Origin: Burkholderiaceae bacterium
GTDB lineage: Bacteria > Pseudomonadota > Gammaproteobacteria > Burkholderiales > Burkholderiaceae
Assembly (NCBI GenBank): GCA_027486025.1
Contig: JAIXPY010000060.1
Location: 1-34,749 of the forward strand
Length of the DNA: 34,749 nt
Reading direction: 5' to 3'
The position numbers and the translations under genes are program-made. Each line of letters opens with the position of its first letter. The first letter of the stretch is position 1. This document shows, piece by piece, positions 33,885-34,749 of this stretch. The notes below the pieces were generated by a model. That model was not told the DNA's origin. It made no database searches and saw only the letters and a program-made list of their open reading frames with translations.

Positions 33885-34648
33885 ACCAAAGGCTCCTGGC
33901 GCTCAGGTGTAGCGTATAAAGTGCCGCCGCCGTAATAGGCCATCACCTTTTCTTCTTCCAATAAGGTAATTTGCTCTGGGTGCTTGGTTGTTGGTACGGT
34001 AGCAAACTGCGTCGATAAAATCGACTTCACCGTAATCTCATGTTTACCGATGCGGCAGAAGTTGATCGGCAGTAATACGGTTTTGCCGCTGCCTAACTTC
34101 ACTTCCAAATATCGAATGGTCACTTCCATGTGATCGATCCAGGCATCCGCTACTGTGCCAGCCACATTACCATCCGCACCAACGACTTCCATGCCAATCG
34201 GATTACGGTCCTTGCTAGAAAGACCGAACTCGGGCAGTAAGCGCATTGGACGAATACGGGCATGGCCCTCTAAGTCGTAGTCGACATGATCGGCACGCTG
34301 CGCATAGGAACCAGGCCCTACTCCGGCCAGCATGGGATTGCCGGTCGGCTGCATGGGCGCCCCATTCCAGGGGTGCGAGGGCTCAGCGGCAATACGCTCC
34401 ACCTCGGGCGGCGTAGGCAAAGGTGCCGTATACGTTTTGCCGAATTCGGTTTTATAGGTCACTGGTCGTGGCATACCCAAAATACCTTCTTCACGGCGCA
34501 CTTGACCAAAACGCTCGGTCTCCAGCGGAAAGCCTTCACGCTTGCTCTCAAGGGTCAAGTAAATGACGAGGCCAATGAAAAAAAGCAAAAAGATATAAAA
34601 AGCGACTTGCGCTACGTCGATGTACTGCGTTATTGCTCCGGTTCCCAT
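33881..34648 (-). CDS. puhA: Photosynthetic reaction centre H subunit
   Basis: A 255-residue H subunit, full length. One membrane helix (about 14-32) is followed by the cytoplasmic PRC-barrel domain, with G-Y/L-E-S-K-R-E-G-F-P-L after the helix, P-I-G-M-E-V-V-G-A-D-G in the barrel and a conserved Y-Y-G-G-G-T-L-Y-A-T near the end. It caps the L-M core and steers protons to the QB site. AAGGAG lies 7 bases before ATG 34648. It follows lhaA by 23 bases in the same unit. Confidence 0.95.
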   Translation of the reverse strand: MGTGAITQYIDVAQVAFYIFLLFFIGLVIYLTLESKREGFPLETERFGQVRREEGILGMPRPVTYKTEFGKTYTAPLPTPPEVERIAAEPSHPWNGAPMQPTGNPMLAGVGPGSYAQRADHVDYDLEGHARIRPMRLLPEFGLSSKDRNPIGMEVVGADGNVAGTVADAWIDHMEVTIRYLEVKLGSGKTVLLPINFCRIGKHEITVKSILSTQFATVPTTKHPEQITLLEEEKVMAYYGGGTLYATPERQEPLV

Positions 34649-34671
34649 TTTCTACTCCTTTACAAAATTAA

Positions 34672-34749
34672 CTAGCCTGGAAAATCAGCTAAACCAAACT
34701 TTTTGATGCCTGAAACAGAGCGCTGATGGCGACTTGCCACCAAAGGCCC
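34672..34749 (-). CDS. lhaA: 3' end of a light-harvesting 1 assembly gene (LhaA, partial)
   Basis: Only the last 25 codons before TAG (34672-34674) lie in the window, reading ...G-P-L-V-A-S-R and ending K-K-F-G-L-A-D-F-P-G. The 'GPLV' and 'FGL..FP' endings resemble LhaA C-termini, and lhaA stands directly before puhA in purple-bacterial clusters. The call rests on this short tail and on position; a different frame ends at 34689 and looks less natural. Confidence 0.55.
   Translation of the reverse strand, partial: GPLVASRHQRSVSGIKKFGLADFPG

Overview
The window looks like a stretch of chromosome from an aerobic anoxygenic phototrophic betaproteobacterium, probably a moderate-GC freshwater Burkholderiales member (Polynucleobacter- or Limnohabitans-like). 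The right third is part of a photosynthesis gene cluster in the Rubrivivax-type order lhaA-puhA-puhB-puhC-orf-acsF-puhE, followed by bchG-pucC-bchP-tspO-hemA-dxs-bciB-aerR. The genus is an inference from gene order and content; the phototrophy is directly supported by many genes.

Layout. (1) 1-1620 is the end of what looks like an integrated element: possible insertion-sequence end repeats, a terminator, an AbiE-like toxin-antitoxin pair under a perfect palindromic operator, then a 3' fragment of tRNA-Lys with its own terminator. The tRNA fragment is interrupted in the T-loop by 22 nt. (2) 1713-5167 holds an MFS transporter and a large OsmC-YcaO fusion. (3) 5559-15201 holds a cytochrome b561 gene and then a compact set of divergent and convergent genes: a GTP cyclohydrolase II-like protein, a RibD-type reductase, a GT4 glycosyltransferase, a degenerate PTPS-like protein, a zinc-less MDR dehydrogenase, a short OpgH-like glucosyltransferase, an NdvA-like ABC exporter and a methyltransferase. 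(4) 15329-20754 is ordinary: a CorC/HlyC-type membrane protein, a polar amino acid ABC operon, a Gly/Trp/Pro-repeat lipoprotein and an RsuA-type pseudouridine synthase. (5) 20829-34749, all on the minus strand, is the photosynthesis cluster.

How the genes work together. In region 3, the GTP-derived pyrimidine/pterin enzymes sit with glycosyl transfer, methylation and an exporter. The genes read like a pathway for a glycosylated, exported pterin- or pyrimidine-type metabolite or a modified glucan. I cannot name the product, and this is the best candidate in the window for an undescribed system. In region 5, dxs (isoprenoid supply) and hemA (tetrapyrrole supply) lie in the same transcription unit as the late bacteriochlorophyll genes bchG and bchP, the vinyl reductase bciB and the B12-binding antirepressor aerR/ppaA. 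The promoter in front of bchG carries a perfect TGT-N12-ACA palindrome of the PpsR/CrtJ type that contains a consensus -35 box. This suggests redox/light-repressed control of the whole supply-plus-assembly operon, with AerR as the built-in antagonist. The puh-acsF-puhE unit supplies the reaction-centre H subunit, its assembly factors and the oxygen-dependent cyclase, as expected of an aerobic phototroph.
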